The position numbers and the translations under genes were made by a program. A DNA stretch of 58,414 nt from Irineochytrium annulatum (lineage: Eukaryota > Chytridiomycota > Chytridiomycetes > Chytridiales > Chytridiaceae): NCBI GenBank assembly GCA_027600665.1, contig JADGJL010000044.1, forward strand, positions 1 to 58,414. Reading direction: 5' to 3'. Positions within the stretch are counted from its first letter, which is position 1; the number at the start of each line of letters is the position of its first letter. The notes beneath the pieces are model-generated. The model did no database searches, was not told the origin of the DNA, and saw only the letters and a list, made by a program, of their open reading frames with translations. Of the stretch, positions 24,540 through 35,155 are shown one piece after another.

Positions 24540-24609
24540 CGAGTTCAAGCCCGATTTAACAAGTTCAAGCCGCTACAAGCCTCGCGTCGTTTTGAAGGCT
24601 CCAGTTGGC
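24540..24609. promoter_or_regulatory. Compact bidirectional promoter between COG3 and RAD4
   Basis: Only 70 bp separate the two start codons. Both genes must share initiation signals here or have transcripts that overlap each other's 5' ends. No TATA box or known factor site is evident; the assignment rests on position. Confidence 0.55.
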
Positions 24610-26716
24610 ATGATGGAGAAGCGTGACCTCAGCAGCTCGGAATCGGAGGAGGAAGAGTGGGCGGAGGTTGATGCAGCCCTCGTTGCTGAAGATATGACGC
24701 CTTCAGACAACAAGGAGACCCCGGAAGGAGTGACCATAGTGGTGCCGACTGCGGCTGCTTCCAGGCAGGCGAATGCACTGTATCGCGTGTATTTACGCGT
24801 TGTTCCCATCAGGGTCCGGAAGAAGTTAAAGACCGGCGTGACTGCGGAGGACAGGAAAGCTCGGCGAATGCTGCATCGGTTTCATCTCTGTTGCCTTGTG
24901 TACTCAGCACGCGTCCGCAACGAATGGTGCAACGACGCGACTCTGCAGGTACGTGTACCAGGTATGCCTAGCATACTGACATTCTCAGGCGTTGGCGCTT
25001 TCTGTGATGCCCGAGAAACTGCTAAAGAAGATGAAGCCAAAGAGGCAGCGAAACGCGAAGGCTTCACGCGTGGCTCTGACAGCGTTCTACCAGTTTTGGA
25101 CTTCTTTCTTCGTCACCCATGTGTCGACTTTAAAAGCCGTTATCGCGAGTGGACCTGAGGACATTGTTTCCTATATTTCAACTCTGGAATTGAAGCCCGA
25201 GCCAGATGACGAACCTGAAGGGGAGACCGTGGACGCGTCAGCAGCGTGCGATGGCTCCGAACCTCAATGTCAAACAATTGCCACGATTATAGAGCGTCAC
25301 CCTGTGCCTTCTGATATACGCTGTTTCGTTTTTGTCGCCGCGAGTCGGGCGTTGGGACTGGACTCGCGACTGGTGTGCTCGCTCCATCCGATCAGCCTTT
25401 CCTTTTCGCGAAAGAGCGAGTCTCTTGCTGATAGCACGGTGCTGCGATTCTGGCCTGAGCTGTTCCTTGAAGCGGATGAAGAATGGATACCGTGCAATCT
25501 GAATCGCGTGAATGGGGAGCTGGGTCAGGGCCTTCAATCGCTGGTGCCACAACAAATTCTGTGCTATGTGTTGGCGTTTGACGCGAAGATGGGAGCCTTC
25601 GAAGTCACGAGGAGATATTCCACCCAGTGGAGCGGCAGGACTGTGAAATTGAGGCTGCAAGGCGACGACGAGTTGTTCTGGTCCCAGTTTGTATGGCTCG
25701 TTTCCAGTGTAGGCAAGTCGGATCGAGACCGGAAGGAGGAGGTGGAAGCGAAGAAGAAGGAGTTGGTCGAACCTATGCCGACAAATTTAGCTGGGTTTAA
25801 AAACCATGCGATGTCAGTTCCGAGTTTTGTCTTCCACGTTGACGTTAAATAATGTAGTTATGCATTGGAACGCCACTGTGGCTGGAATCAAATTATATAT
25901 CCATCGGGGAGGCAGTATTCAATAGGCAACTTCAAGGGCGAGCTCGTGTATCCACGCAGTCATTTACGGGAACTAAATACCAAGGAGTATTGGACTCGAA
26001 ACGGCCGGCAGATTAAGGACGGCGAAGAGCCGGTAAGACACGCCAAGGCCCGTGCGACGACCGTGAGGAAGAAGAGGGAGGAAGAGGAGGCTCGCCAGAA
26101 CGAAGACTGCGTGGAAGGCGCTCAAAATAAACCGCTGTACGGAGACTGGCAGACAGAAGACTACCAACCATGCGTTCTCCAGAATGTAGGTCTCGCTGCG
26201 TGTTGCAACATTCTAATCTAACTGGCAGGGTAGAATACCCAAGAATTCTTTCGGGAATTTCGAGCTCTTGCATCACAAAATGCTGCCGATTGGGGCCGTT
26301 CACCTTCGAGGTTTATACTTCCTTGTGAAGTCTCGCTAACGTTTGATAGGAACCTTTCTCGAAGAAATAGCAAAATCTTTGGGTGTAGACTACGCAAAAG
26401 GTATTCCTTGGTATTTGGTATTGGTAATTAAGTCCGTATCAGCTGTCGTAGGCTTCAAATTTACCAATGGGATGGCGTACCCAACCATTGACGGGATAAT
26501 TGTCCACGAAGACATGGCCGACGTATTTAAAGAGGTAATAAGAGGATGACAAGTCGTTGGAAATGGCTAACGCGTTTTCAGAGCAAGGAAATGATGGAAG
26601 CGAAGCATCAAAGGAAAATCGTAGAGGCGACCGCTGAAGCGGCGTTGATGAATTGGAAGAAACTGATTATGAAGGTCGTAACGCGCGCACAATTATTGGA
26701 GAAGTACTCAACATAG
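24610..26716 (+). CDS. RAD4: DNA damage recognition protein Rad4/XPC
   Basis: Recognises helix-distorting DNA lesions in global-genome nucleotide excision repair. Exons: 24610-24948, 24989-25812, 25858-26185, 26229-26310, 26350-26400, 26443-26534, 26582-26716; 616 residues. It opens with an acidic SSSESEEEEWAEV, then the transglutaminase-like domain (with CFVFVAASRALGLDSRLV, as in Rad4 TGD) and the three beta-hairpin domains: NHAIYALERHCGWNQIIYP and GEPV-type KDGEEPV (BHD1), LYGDWQTEDYQP and GRIPKNSFGNFEL (BHD2), MLPIGAVHLRG and AVVGFKFTNGMAYPTIDG (BHD3). At 616 residues it is shorter than yeast (754) or human (940) proteins, with a small N-terminal region. ATG 24610 is the first in the frame; upstream codons in frame lack ATG. 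Confidence 0.93.
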
Positions 26717-26888
26717 GACGATCGTTGGGACTGAGACTCAAAGGAAGAACGAAGAGCTTTTACAACCAAGGAAGTAGATAATTGGAATTAACTCAAAGAC
26801 AGAGAGGAAAGTAAAATCCATCTTCTGCCCACACACAAAACATATTAAGCGTCGCAAAACATACATTGGGCAGTCGAGATCCCTCCTT

Positions 26889-29584
26889 ATGGCGTCGCCT
26901 GCCTTGGCCTCGCCTGCCTTAACTGCCGAAATCGTCCAGTGGTTAGGCAATGGGCAACGAGTTTTGGCTAGTGCTCGCACGGGGACATTCCAGCGTTCAC
27001 AGATTCAACGCGTCCCGACAAGATCGCTCACTGGAAGCGAGAGATTGATGCCGCCCGCTGCTGGTATAAATCCTGTCGCCGGTAAAGGTCGATGTAGCGT
27101 TGTGAGAGACTGCCGTAATCGCTGAGGGGGTGTCACGGAAATGGGGGAGGTGGTGGCTTGAGTGTCACTTAGCGTCCATAAGCCACCACCGTTTCCGGAC
27201 AAGCGCGAGCGTGATTCAACCCGGCGAATCCGTAACGGCACGGCGAGAGGCCCGCTATTGTCGGCAAGAGGTCATGACGGACTGCCCTCACAGCGTAGTC
27301 TACCATGGGCTCTGCGGGCTATGCGGCCGGGACGTTAAAAAGTGACCAGTCGCATTCAATTGGGGCATACTGACTTGCACCACATGAAAGACTCGATGCC
27401 GCCAATCCGCCTCTCACCAATACCCCGAAGGCGATGATTGCCATGACGCATGACAGCCATGGCGTCATGGTCACCCTTGAAGTAACGTGAACGGAAAAGC
27501 TTGCGTTAATCCGAAGTGCAGGAAGCCAGTCGTCTTGAAACAGAGAACACGAACCGATTGAAGAGTCAGCGGCGATTGTCCTTGATTCTGGACCTCGATC
27601 AGACCGTTATACATGCGACTGTTGACCAGACTGTTGGGGAGTGGATGAGGGATCCCCACAACCCAAACCATCCGGCTCTCGTGGTATGTATGATGCTGGT
27701 CCTTGGATTTCGGACTCGCCGTGACCTTTGACTCAGGACGTCCACAAGTTCGTTCTACCCGACTCTCCTACGGTCTACTACGTAAAGCTGCGGCCGGGAA
27801 CCCGCGAATTCCTAGTGAAAATGAACAAGCTTTACGAGATGCATATCTACACGATGGGCACGCGGAATTATGCGGTGGCTGTGGCTGAGATCTTGGATCC
27901 GGACGGTAGCCTTTTCAAGGGCAGGATTTTGTCGAGGGATGATAGCGGCAGTGAGTGCTCACCTTGTCTTGTCTCGTTGTGCTTTCACTTAGTCGTTTGC
28001 ACCCAGGCTTTGTTCGGAAGAGCATAGCGAGGCTATTTCCCTGTGACCAATCTATGGTCGTCGTTGTTGACGATCGCGCTGACGTCTGGCAATGGCCCCC
28101 AAATCTGATTCGAGCACAGCCATGTAACTACTACCACAGTATGGAAGGAATAAACAAAAACTTTCAGATGACTTTTTTGTTGGAATCGGGGACATAAACG
28201 ATCCGAAGTCTTTAAAGGCAAACGGGGGTGCCGCCGAGCCGGTCCCTTTACCGAAGGCCGAGGCGGGAACGGAGGGAGAACCAGTTGGAAACACCGCTGC
28301 GGTGACGCAAGATCAGCTGGTGGAAGAGCATCTTTACGCGAAACCGCTCGCGGACTTGCAGAAGAAGGAGGATGAGGAGGACGACAAGCTCGAGAGGTTG
28401 GAGGAGGGACTTGAGCACAGCGCTGAAGGCAGCCGTATCGATAATCATGTGCCTATACATGATGGTGTAGGGGCCCGAACTGCAATGCTGCCTGTGGATA
28501 TACCGACGGCTGACGGGTCTGGCAACAATATGAGCCTTAATGTTGGCGACGAGGGGTTGGCATCGGCGGGCCCTGTGCCTCCCGTTGCACCAAAGTCGTC
28601 AAACCGACCTGTCCGGCGGCGGCCGGTCTTGCATGACCACGACATGGAGCTGCACTACATCACTCTGGTCCTGGAGGAGGTCCACGCGCGCTTCTTCGCG
28701 TCGCTCGCCGGGGAATCGTTCGGCTATGGGGATCATGTTGAGGAGGCGGACGTGCGGATTCTCATGCCCCACATGAAGCGGAGGGTCCTGGACGGCTGCA
28801 GCCTCGTGTTCAGCGGTGTTATACCGATCGGCTGCGATCCCATGCGGCACGATGTTTGGAACGTCGCCAAGGCGTACGGCGCGGAGTGCAGCGTGGACCT
28901 GGAGGATACGACGACGCATTTGGTTGCTGCGAAGGTAGGTTGAGCGTTGCTTTAGCCGATTCGCTCGTCGTTCAGACTTAATCAAGGTGTGAGTAGAAGG
29001 GGACGCAGAAGGTCAATAGGGCGAAGAGGAAGAAGGGGTGGATAGTGAAGCCGGAATGGTAATTTTCTTTACAATTTAACGATGAACTCATGTGAAAAGG
29101 TTCTTCCATTCGGTAGGCCGGTGGAAACGGATGGATGAGGCCGACTACGTGCTGGAGGTCGCCGAGGACACACAGAATAACAGTGCGATAGCGTCGCCGC
29201 CCGAGGCGTTGAACGACATGGGGTCGGAGGACATTTTCGCAAAGATAGGTGCGGAGGATTTTTCGGACGTATTGCGGGAGCTTGACGACGAGGATTTTGA
29301 ATCGAGTGAAGAGGATGAAGGAGTTACGAAGGAGGTTAAGATGGCGGAGTTAGATGGCGCGATGGACTTTGGGGATGGTGATGATTTGGATGCGCTGCTG
29401 GATCAAGAGTTAATCGAGTTGGAGGAGTCGAACTCAAAGAGGTGATAACTTTCATTGTTGTGTGGCAGTATATTGACAGGGTGCTTTTGTCAGCGATACG
29501 CGAGTAATAGGGGAGAAGCGACCGAGTGAAGACGGAGGCGACTCGCTGTCTGTTGGGGAGAGCTCAAAGAGGCGCCATATGTAA
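26889..29584 (+). CDS. FCP1: RNA polymerase II CTD phosphatase Fcp1
   Basis: Dephosphorylates the C-terminal repeats of Rpb1 to recycle polymerase. Well-supported exons: about 27280-27341, 27391-27481, 27522-27683, 27737-27950, 28007-28123, 28168-28934, 29000-29058, 29100-29441, 29494-29584. They encode the N-terminal zinc-like CPHSVVYHGLCGLCG, the catalytic LILDLDQTVIHATVD (DxDxT), YTMGTRNYA and VVVVDDRADVW of the FCPH phosphatase domain, FFVGIGDIN, a BRCT domain (LDGCSLVFSGVIP, TTHLVAAK, GWIVKPEW) and an acidic tail ending SSKRRHM. The 5' exons between 26889 and ~27280 are not resolved: MASPALASPALTAEIV may be the start and SVIQPGES looks like the family's lipoyl-like N-terminal domain. The last intron replaces an apparent stop at 29443. 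Confidence 0.9.
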
Positions 29585-29672
29585 CTAAGAGGTTGTGATG
29601 AACTACATAGCGGGGTGGGGGAAAGTAGGATTAATTAGGGCTTGCATTGCACATTAATTTAATAGAAGAACA

Positions 29673-31948
29673 TTAAGAAAAGTAGTACTCGAGATCCTCT
29701 GGAAGTAATATATATTAGCGCAAATATTTGTTTGTTAGAAAAAAAACATAAACAAACCTTCTTCCTTTTTCTTGGTAAATTCTTCCTTCGGCTTCTTCTT
29801 CTGCGGTGGTGCTGACCGAAACACGACCGGCTTCCCGGTCTTCTTCTTAACCGGCGCCCTCGCCCTCTCTAAGGCACGCTGCACACGCTCCTCCTGCAGT
29901 GCCCTTTGCGCCTCCATCTTCTCCTCTCGCAGCCTCTGCCGTCGCTCTTTATCTTTCATCTTTACAACTATTAGCAACAATGTGACAGGAATGTGACAGG
30001 AATGTATGAAACCTTTTCGGCCTGCTCCACTTTCTCCGGAGGCATCAGCTCTATCAGCTCGAACAGTTGTTCGAGCTTGTTCTCGATGCTGGTCAACATC
30101 TGCAGGGTGGATAGGTTCGCGTCGCTGTCGCCGATGCACTTCCTGTAGACCTCCTTGACTTTGTGGTTCAGCTCCTCGAGGAGCTCCTCCTGGGATTCGG
30201 CTCCTACTAGCCCGGACTGGAAGAGCCTAAGTTTGTTAAAGTCAGAAGGGTAGCATACGAATCAAGGACTTACTTCGAACGCTCCTCCAGCATCCTGGCC
30301 TTCTCCTCCTCTCTCGCAATAGCCTCGTTCAAAAAGTCAATCTGCTGCGTCAAACTAAGCGTCTCCTTGTCCCTGTTCCAGACGAAATTTGGTGAGACAT
30401 TGACGCTACCAAAAACTTTGAGCACATACATCCTTTCCTCCGTCTCCAGGATCTTCTGCTTTAGCTCCTCGAGCGTCTCCTCCGTCTCCTGGCAATTCTG
30501 AATCAGGGCTAGGTTGTTCTCCTCTAGCTCCGCGAAAAGGTCGAGCAGCTGCTGAGGGTGCTTGAAGTACAACAAGGGCTCGTCCTCTTCGTTCCAGAAC
30601 TCCTCCTCCCCGTCCTCGCCGACCGCGCCGCCGCCCGTATTGTTGGCCTCGTCTTCGTTCGCGCTCTCGTTGCCTGCGTCCAAAGAGCCGCCGTTCTCGC
30701 TGTCCGGGTTGTCGGCGTTGTTGCGGTTGGAGGAGCCGCTTTTTGTTTGTTTGTTGCGCTTGGAGGTGGAGGTTCGGGACTTCTGGTGGGGGGTTTCTGG
30801 CGGGTTGTTAGCATATTCTGGCGCTAACAGAAAGTAATGTACATACTCGATATTGAACTTGCGTCGTCCATGTCACCTTTCTTCTTCTCTGCGTCCTTCT
30901 GCCAACGAAAGAGACGTCAGCGCGGTGCAAAACTGTAAACAACAACGAGGGTTGCAACCATCTTCTTCCTGCGAACTTCCTCGAAGAACTCGGCAGGCGT
31001 GAGTTTGTCTAAAAACTGCCTATACCGCTGGAGGTCCTTGAGCTGGTCCTCGTTTTTGGACATATCGCTCCTTATGCTCATAATCTGCACATTAAGCTTC
31101 TTAATCTCCTGAATCTTCTCCAACTTCGCCTTCGTTTCCATCTCAGCTCTATGGCATAATCAGTCATTTCACCCTTAGCCCCTTCAACACGCACCTTTTA
31201 ATGGCTTCAACCGAGTTTTTATCATTCTCCTTCAAAAAAGCATCAAACTTGGCCGCATCCTCCTCCAGCGCCTTCTCATCGTCTAGCAGCTTCTGCTCCT
31301 CGGCCTGCGCAATCTCCTCCAGCTTCCGCATCTCCTGCCGCTTCACACCCAGAGCGTACTGGACGAGGAACATCTCCCGCTTCTTCGCAATGAAGTCGTG
31401 AAGGTTCTCCTTCCCGAAATGTCGATCCGCACGGGCGTGACGGTTAATAAGAATTTTGTCGGCGTCCCGCTTTCTGAGCTCATCGTAAAAGTCGACGTCG
31501 TCCGCCTCTTCCTTCAGAAGATCTTTGAAACCCTTCCTGATCTGAACGTTTTTTTCGTAGATTCGCAGGTTCTTCAACTTCTCCTTCGCCTACCCTGGGA
31601 GGTTAAGACTCCGAGCTTCATGACCTAACCAACCTCGTGCTTCAGCCGTCGTTCTTCTTCTCTTAAAGCAAACACCTCCAGATCATTCGGCAGATGAAAT
31701 GGGTTCCTCTTCTTCTCGGGCGGCTCAGGGAAGTGATCCGGCTTCGTTCTAACGTGCGATCCGCCGCCGCTGTCCTCCTCGCTGAGACCCAGCCTCGAGA
31801 TCTCAGGGAGCTTCAGGATCTTGCTGCGTGGCGATACGGTCGCCTTCAGGCCCAGCTGCTTCCGAGGCTGCCTCCTCTGCTGCTGCTGCTGCAGCTGCGG
31901 CTGCCCGCTTGAGGGAGGTGTATCATATGAGTTCGCAATCGTCGCCAT
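29673..31948 (-). CDS. CFAP100: Cilia- and flagella-associated protein 100 (CCDC37/MIA1-like)
   Basis: Axonemal coiled-coil protein; in Chlamydomonas MIA1 works with MIA2 to regulate I1 inner-arm dynein. Exons: 31948-31634, 31589-31195, 31148-30959, 30898-30847, 30796-30430, 30372-30274, 30226-30013, 29959-29758, 29698-29673; 619 residues, close to the human 611. Landmarks: NPFHLPNDLEVFALREEE, a long heptad helix (RIYEKNVQIRKGFKDLL, FIAKKREMFLVQYALGVKR), TPAEFFEEVRRKKM, acidic FWNEEDEPLLYFKHPQQLLDLF, and a basic tail KPVVFRSAPP. A 57-nt intron (30429-30373) has no stop and keeps frame; removal restores EERMDKETLSL. The last exon (26 nt) adds DLEYYFS and is inferred from a good branch and acceptor. 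Confidence 0.87.
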
Positions 31949-32277
31949 ATTGCATGCGAGCACTTGCAAGCTATCGCTTTCTGCAGCGGATTTACACCAG
32001 ACAAAATCAGCGGGGCCGCTCAAGCGGGGACTTCAACGCCTTGAGCAGTTGCCTCGGATTAGAAAGAATAGATTCAGAATGCGTGCTCTTCGAGACAGCG
32101 AAGCTCAACGCCGAGTTAATGATGTTGTCACTACGATGTCAAAGTCCCTTCACAACTATCACTGGAACTTCCACCTCCAAGCCACTAGGTTCTTCATTGT
32201 CCTTCACTAGACACACCGAGCCTCCTTGAAAGGATCACGCTGTACTCTTTCGCCCTGTCGTCACCGCACTGCTTAAG
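31949..32277. other. Intergenic region upstream of CFAP100
   Basis: About 330 bp between the divergent CFAP100 start and the LRR relic. Open frames here are short and lack family similarity. The CFAP100 promoter should lie at its left end; nothing else is recognised. Confidence 0.4.
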
Positions 32278-33656
32278 ATGGCGATGCCTGTGCTAAGGTC
32301 CGCCGTCGCCACCGTCGATAACCACGGCTACCTGAATGGCGAGCCAAGTTCCAAAGGAAGTCCTTGCCGACGCTCAGTTCGACTCCGGATCATTCGGGCA
32401 TCGGCGCGGGTCCTCGCATGGCGCTGGACATTGTAGTTGCGGTTGGTTCCGTCGCCTCCGCATCAACCTGTATGCGGCCTACCTGCTCCTCAAACCATCA
32501 GTGCTGCCTGCTCGGGCTCACTTGTGCATGTTGAAGGTGGCTACGTTGAAGATGGCTCGGAGTGCAACATCAGATTCCTAGCCCGCGCCAGGGTTGGCTT
32601 CAGGAATTTTCTCGAACGCGGACGGGGAGACGCGCCGGAGGTGACGCTCAGTTTCGATAGTGCTACCAGTCTGCCAATTTTTTGGTCATCATTGACTCAA
32701 AATTTTGCGAGTTGAGGGCATGATCCCGGACAACGTTGACAATGACCGGAGGACGTTTCGTATGTGGCCGTGAGTGAGAGCCCGCAGAAGTCAAACGGCG
32801 TTCGCTCTTGAAAATCAAGGGATTCATGGAGGAGGATCTGCGATTTATCGCGATTAATCTGACAGCACGCGATTTGAGTGGTACGCGTCGGAGTTAATGT
32901 AAGGGTTATGCTTGGCGTAGGGGGTGGAAGGCATACGGCGTACGAGGATGGTGATGTGGATGGCGTGCGAAGTCGTCGCGTGGACTCTGCTACGGCATGA
33001 GGAGACGTAGCCCATTTTTAGAAGGCTCGTTGCAATGCGAGTATGGAGACACTGAGGGGGAGTGCAACTCGAACGCGTACTGCGCCGGGCGCGAGCTGCA
33101 ATGCGACGTCTTGATGTGAGGACGCAGTGTATATGTTCCCAGGGGTGAGCACCGACTGGAGGTGACAACTAGCCTTAGCCGGTATAACTTACGTTTTTCG
33201 AACACTACAATGGGCTGGCGCTGATGCAAGGCATACCAACACTTCATAATCTGCAGGAGCTTTTTCTCGATGACACTAGCCTGGATGCCTATCGGTCGCT
33301 TCCGATATGACTCGACACGAGCGTCCCGGGCCTTCCGCGCTTAAGGAAGTTGGTCACCGACCACATCAATCGGGCAGCTCTGCCAGAATGCTGACACCAA
33401 CAGCCAACGTACTGTGGCTTAATGAACTGGTGGTTTACGAGAATTTGGCCTTGTCTGGATTGCCCAGGTCACCGTTAAAAACGCGAACATAGTCTCGATG
33501 GCCGGGGACTGCCTCGACGGCCGCTTTGAGGCGATATTGATAAACGCCGAGCCGGCTCTTGATCTCTGCAAGGTCACTAAAGGCCACCCGCATGTCGGGA
33601 ATAGCGACGTCACCAACGTGGTTGGCGGAGCGTGTGGAAATTTTGATGCTTAGCGC
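32278..33656 (+). pseudogene. Relic of a secreted leucine-rich-repeat protein gene
   Basis: Short plus-strand fragments in different frames look like pieces of an L-domain-like LRR protein. At 32418 an ATG frame reads MALDIVVAVGSVASAS (signal-peptide-like) then TC...CC...C, and stops. Another frame near 32500 has SGSLVHVEGGYV and VTLSFDSATSLPIFWSSL. Near 33190-33310 a frame reads GIPTLHNLQELFLDDTSLDA, a textbook LxxLxLxxTxL repeat, meets TGA at 33308, and continues in the same frame as GLPRLRKLVTDHINRAALP. A further piece, VLWLNELVVYENLALSGLP, lies in a third frame at ~33400. No splice scheme I tried joins them without stops. A decayed LRR gene is the best reading; an active gene with unusual introns is not excluded. 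Confidence 0.45.
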
Positions 33657-33694
33657 TGAACAAAATATAGTATTCAGTGGTGGCGGTCGTACTG

Positions 33695-33718
33695 GTGTGT
33701 GTGTGTGTGTGTGTGTGT
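33695..33718. repeat. (GT)12 microsatellite
   Basis: A perfect dinucleotide run of 12 GT units followed by degenerate GT-rich sequence to about 33740. The surrounding stretch from 33657 to 34091 has no supported gene; its right end must hold the PAM16 promoter. Confidence 0.95.
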
Positions 33719-34091
33719 CGTGTTGTGTATGTGTGGGTCTGTAGTCGATGTGCGAGCTGAGGGGCGGACGCGAGGATTTTCTGGCAGGACAAAGCACGGG
33801 AGCACGGGAGGAGGTCGCAGGTGGTGGACAAAGTGAGGGTGGGTGTCAACTGAAGGCCTCCGACGACTGCCACGGGGCGATGGGAGGGAATACGAAATGA
33901 AGGGGTGAATGATTTAGGGTCAAGGATATGGACGGATTAATGTCTATGTCAACGATGAGCGAATGTTGGGCGTTACCGCCAAAGGACGTAGCATGACAAA
34001 CATGGTTCATGCTGACAAGCAAGTAATTATTTTCGATGTCAAAGCCCCTTCAAGAACACCAGCAAGTCCATTTTCCATTTGCTTGATCATC

Positions 34092-34626
34092 ATGGTAGGA
34101 CATCCAGCTGCATGATCTCGCTCATCGCATCATCGCCCTCAGAGTCTACCCCGGCTGCTCACCCAGGTGGTCATTGTGGGTACGCAGATTTTCGGCAAGG
34201 CCGTCGTGGAGGCTTACCGTGAAGTCGCTGCCAGTAAGACTCGTCAACGATAACCCGTTCTCTCTAACCGTGCGACAGACGCTGCAAAGAATGCCGCCAC
34301 GGCGAGTGGAGCCCGCGGGGCGAGCGAGCTGGCGAACTACAGGACGGGGATGACGCTTGAGGAGGCGGCCCAAATCCTGAACATAAAGAGAGATGCGCCT
34401 GTGGAGTCGATGGTCAAGGTCGGTTGAATGAGTTCGTCGGCTTCTTCTCATTGCTAACTGTCCGTCATTGAAGAACTATGAGCACTTGTTCAAAGTGAAC
34501 GACCCGGAGGCTGGAGGCTCGTTTTACCTGCAGTCGAAGGTTGTTCGGGCGAAAGAGCGGTTGGAGATGGAGCTGACGAAGCGGGCGATGGATGGCGAGA
34601 AGTCGGGTCCGACTTCACCGCCATGA
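34092..34626 (+). CDS. PAM16: Mitochondrial import motor subunit PAM16/TIM16
   Basis: J-like protein that holds and restrains PAM18/TIM14 in the presequence-translocase motor on the matrix side of the inner membrane. Exons: 34092-34094, 34143-34233, 34279-34418, 34474-34626; 128 residues. The first coding exon is the ATG alone; the frame encoding [20 protein letters not shown] has no other ATG before an upstream stop, and splicing the ATG to AGT at 34143 yields [16 protein letters not shown], matching the family N-terminus. The degenerate J domain follows: [33 protein letters not shown] (carrying the DKE-type replacement of the HPD motif seen in PAM16) and [14 protein letters not shown]. Introns are 48, 45 and 55 nt. 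Confidence 0.93.
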
Positions 34627-35155
34627 TCCCATGGGTTTGGAGATAGGTAGCGAGCAGCTGCGTGGATCCGGCACGGTCGAGTCCTGGGCATTGTCGCGCG
34701 AAGCTCTATGAGCTTTTTAACGGGTTTGGAGGCCACATTCCTGAACTGTTGGCGCGCGTTGGCCAGCGTAGGGCCGTGGGGGCGATATAACGGCAGAAGG
34801 CAGAGGGGCGCGTAGGTAGGGGCGGAGGGCTGTTTGCTTGAACGATCTAGGGTGGGAATATAGGGGTTTGTCGATACATTGGCAGCGTTTTATTATCAGT
34901 AATAAATTAACCTTTTCGCGTTTACGTACCTGTGCTTGCTGGGTTTTCCGTGGAGAGGTTAATTATTATTAGACGTTTCCACGCGCGGAGGCCGTCGACG
35001 AGCGCGACGTTCCACATTGCGCTGACAGGCACTGACGTGACTGTTCGACGAGATGGACGATGAATGTTGGGTTGGGGTGCATGATGGGAGTGGCGGTGTC
35101 TCAGAAAGAATTTGACGACCGCCTTCACCAATTTGCGGTCTTAGGGCAACTCATA
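34627..35155. other. Intergenic region between PAM16 and the CC2D2A-like gene
   Basis: About 530 bp with no supported gene. An AT-rich patch near 34880-34920 may hold the PAM16 3' end. In-frame ATGs at 35081 and 35084 upstream of the chosen CC2D2A start could extend that protein by up to 25 residues. Confidence 0.4.

Noticed and set aside
33435..33797. Minus-strand 120-codon frame in the LRR relic region
   Set aside because: Much of it translates the GT microsatellite (THTHTH) and it has no family similarity; the plus-strand LRR pieces are more convincing.
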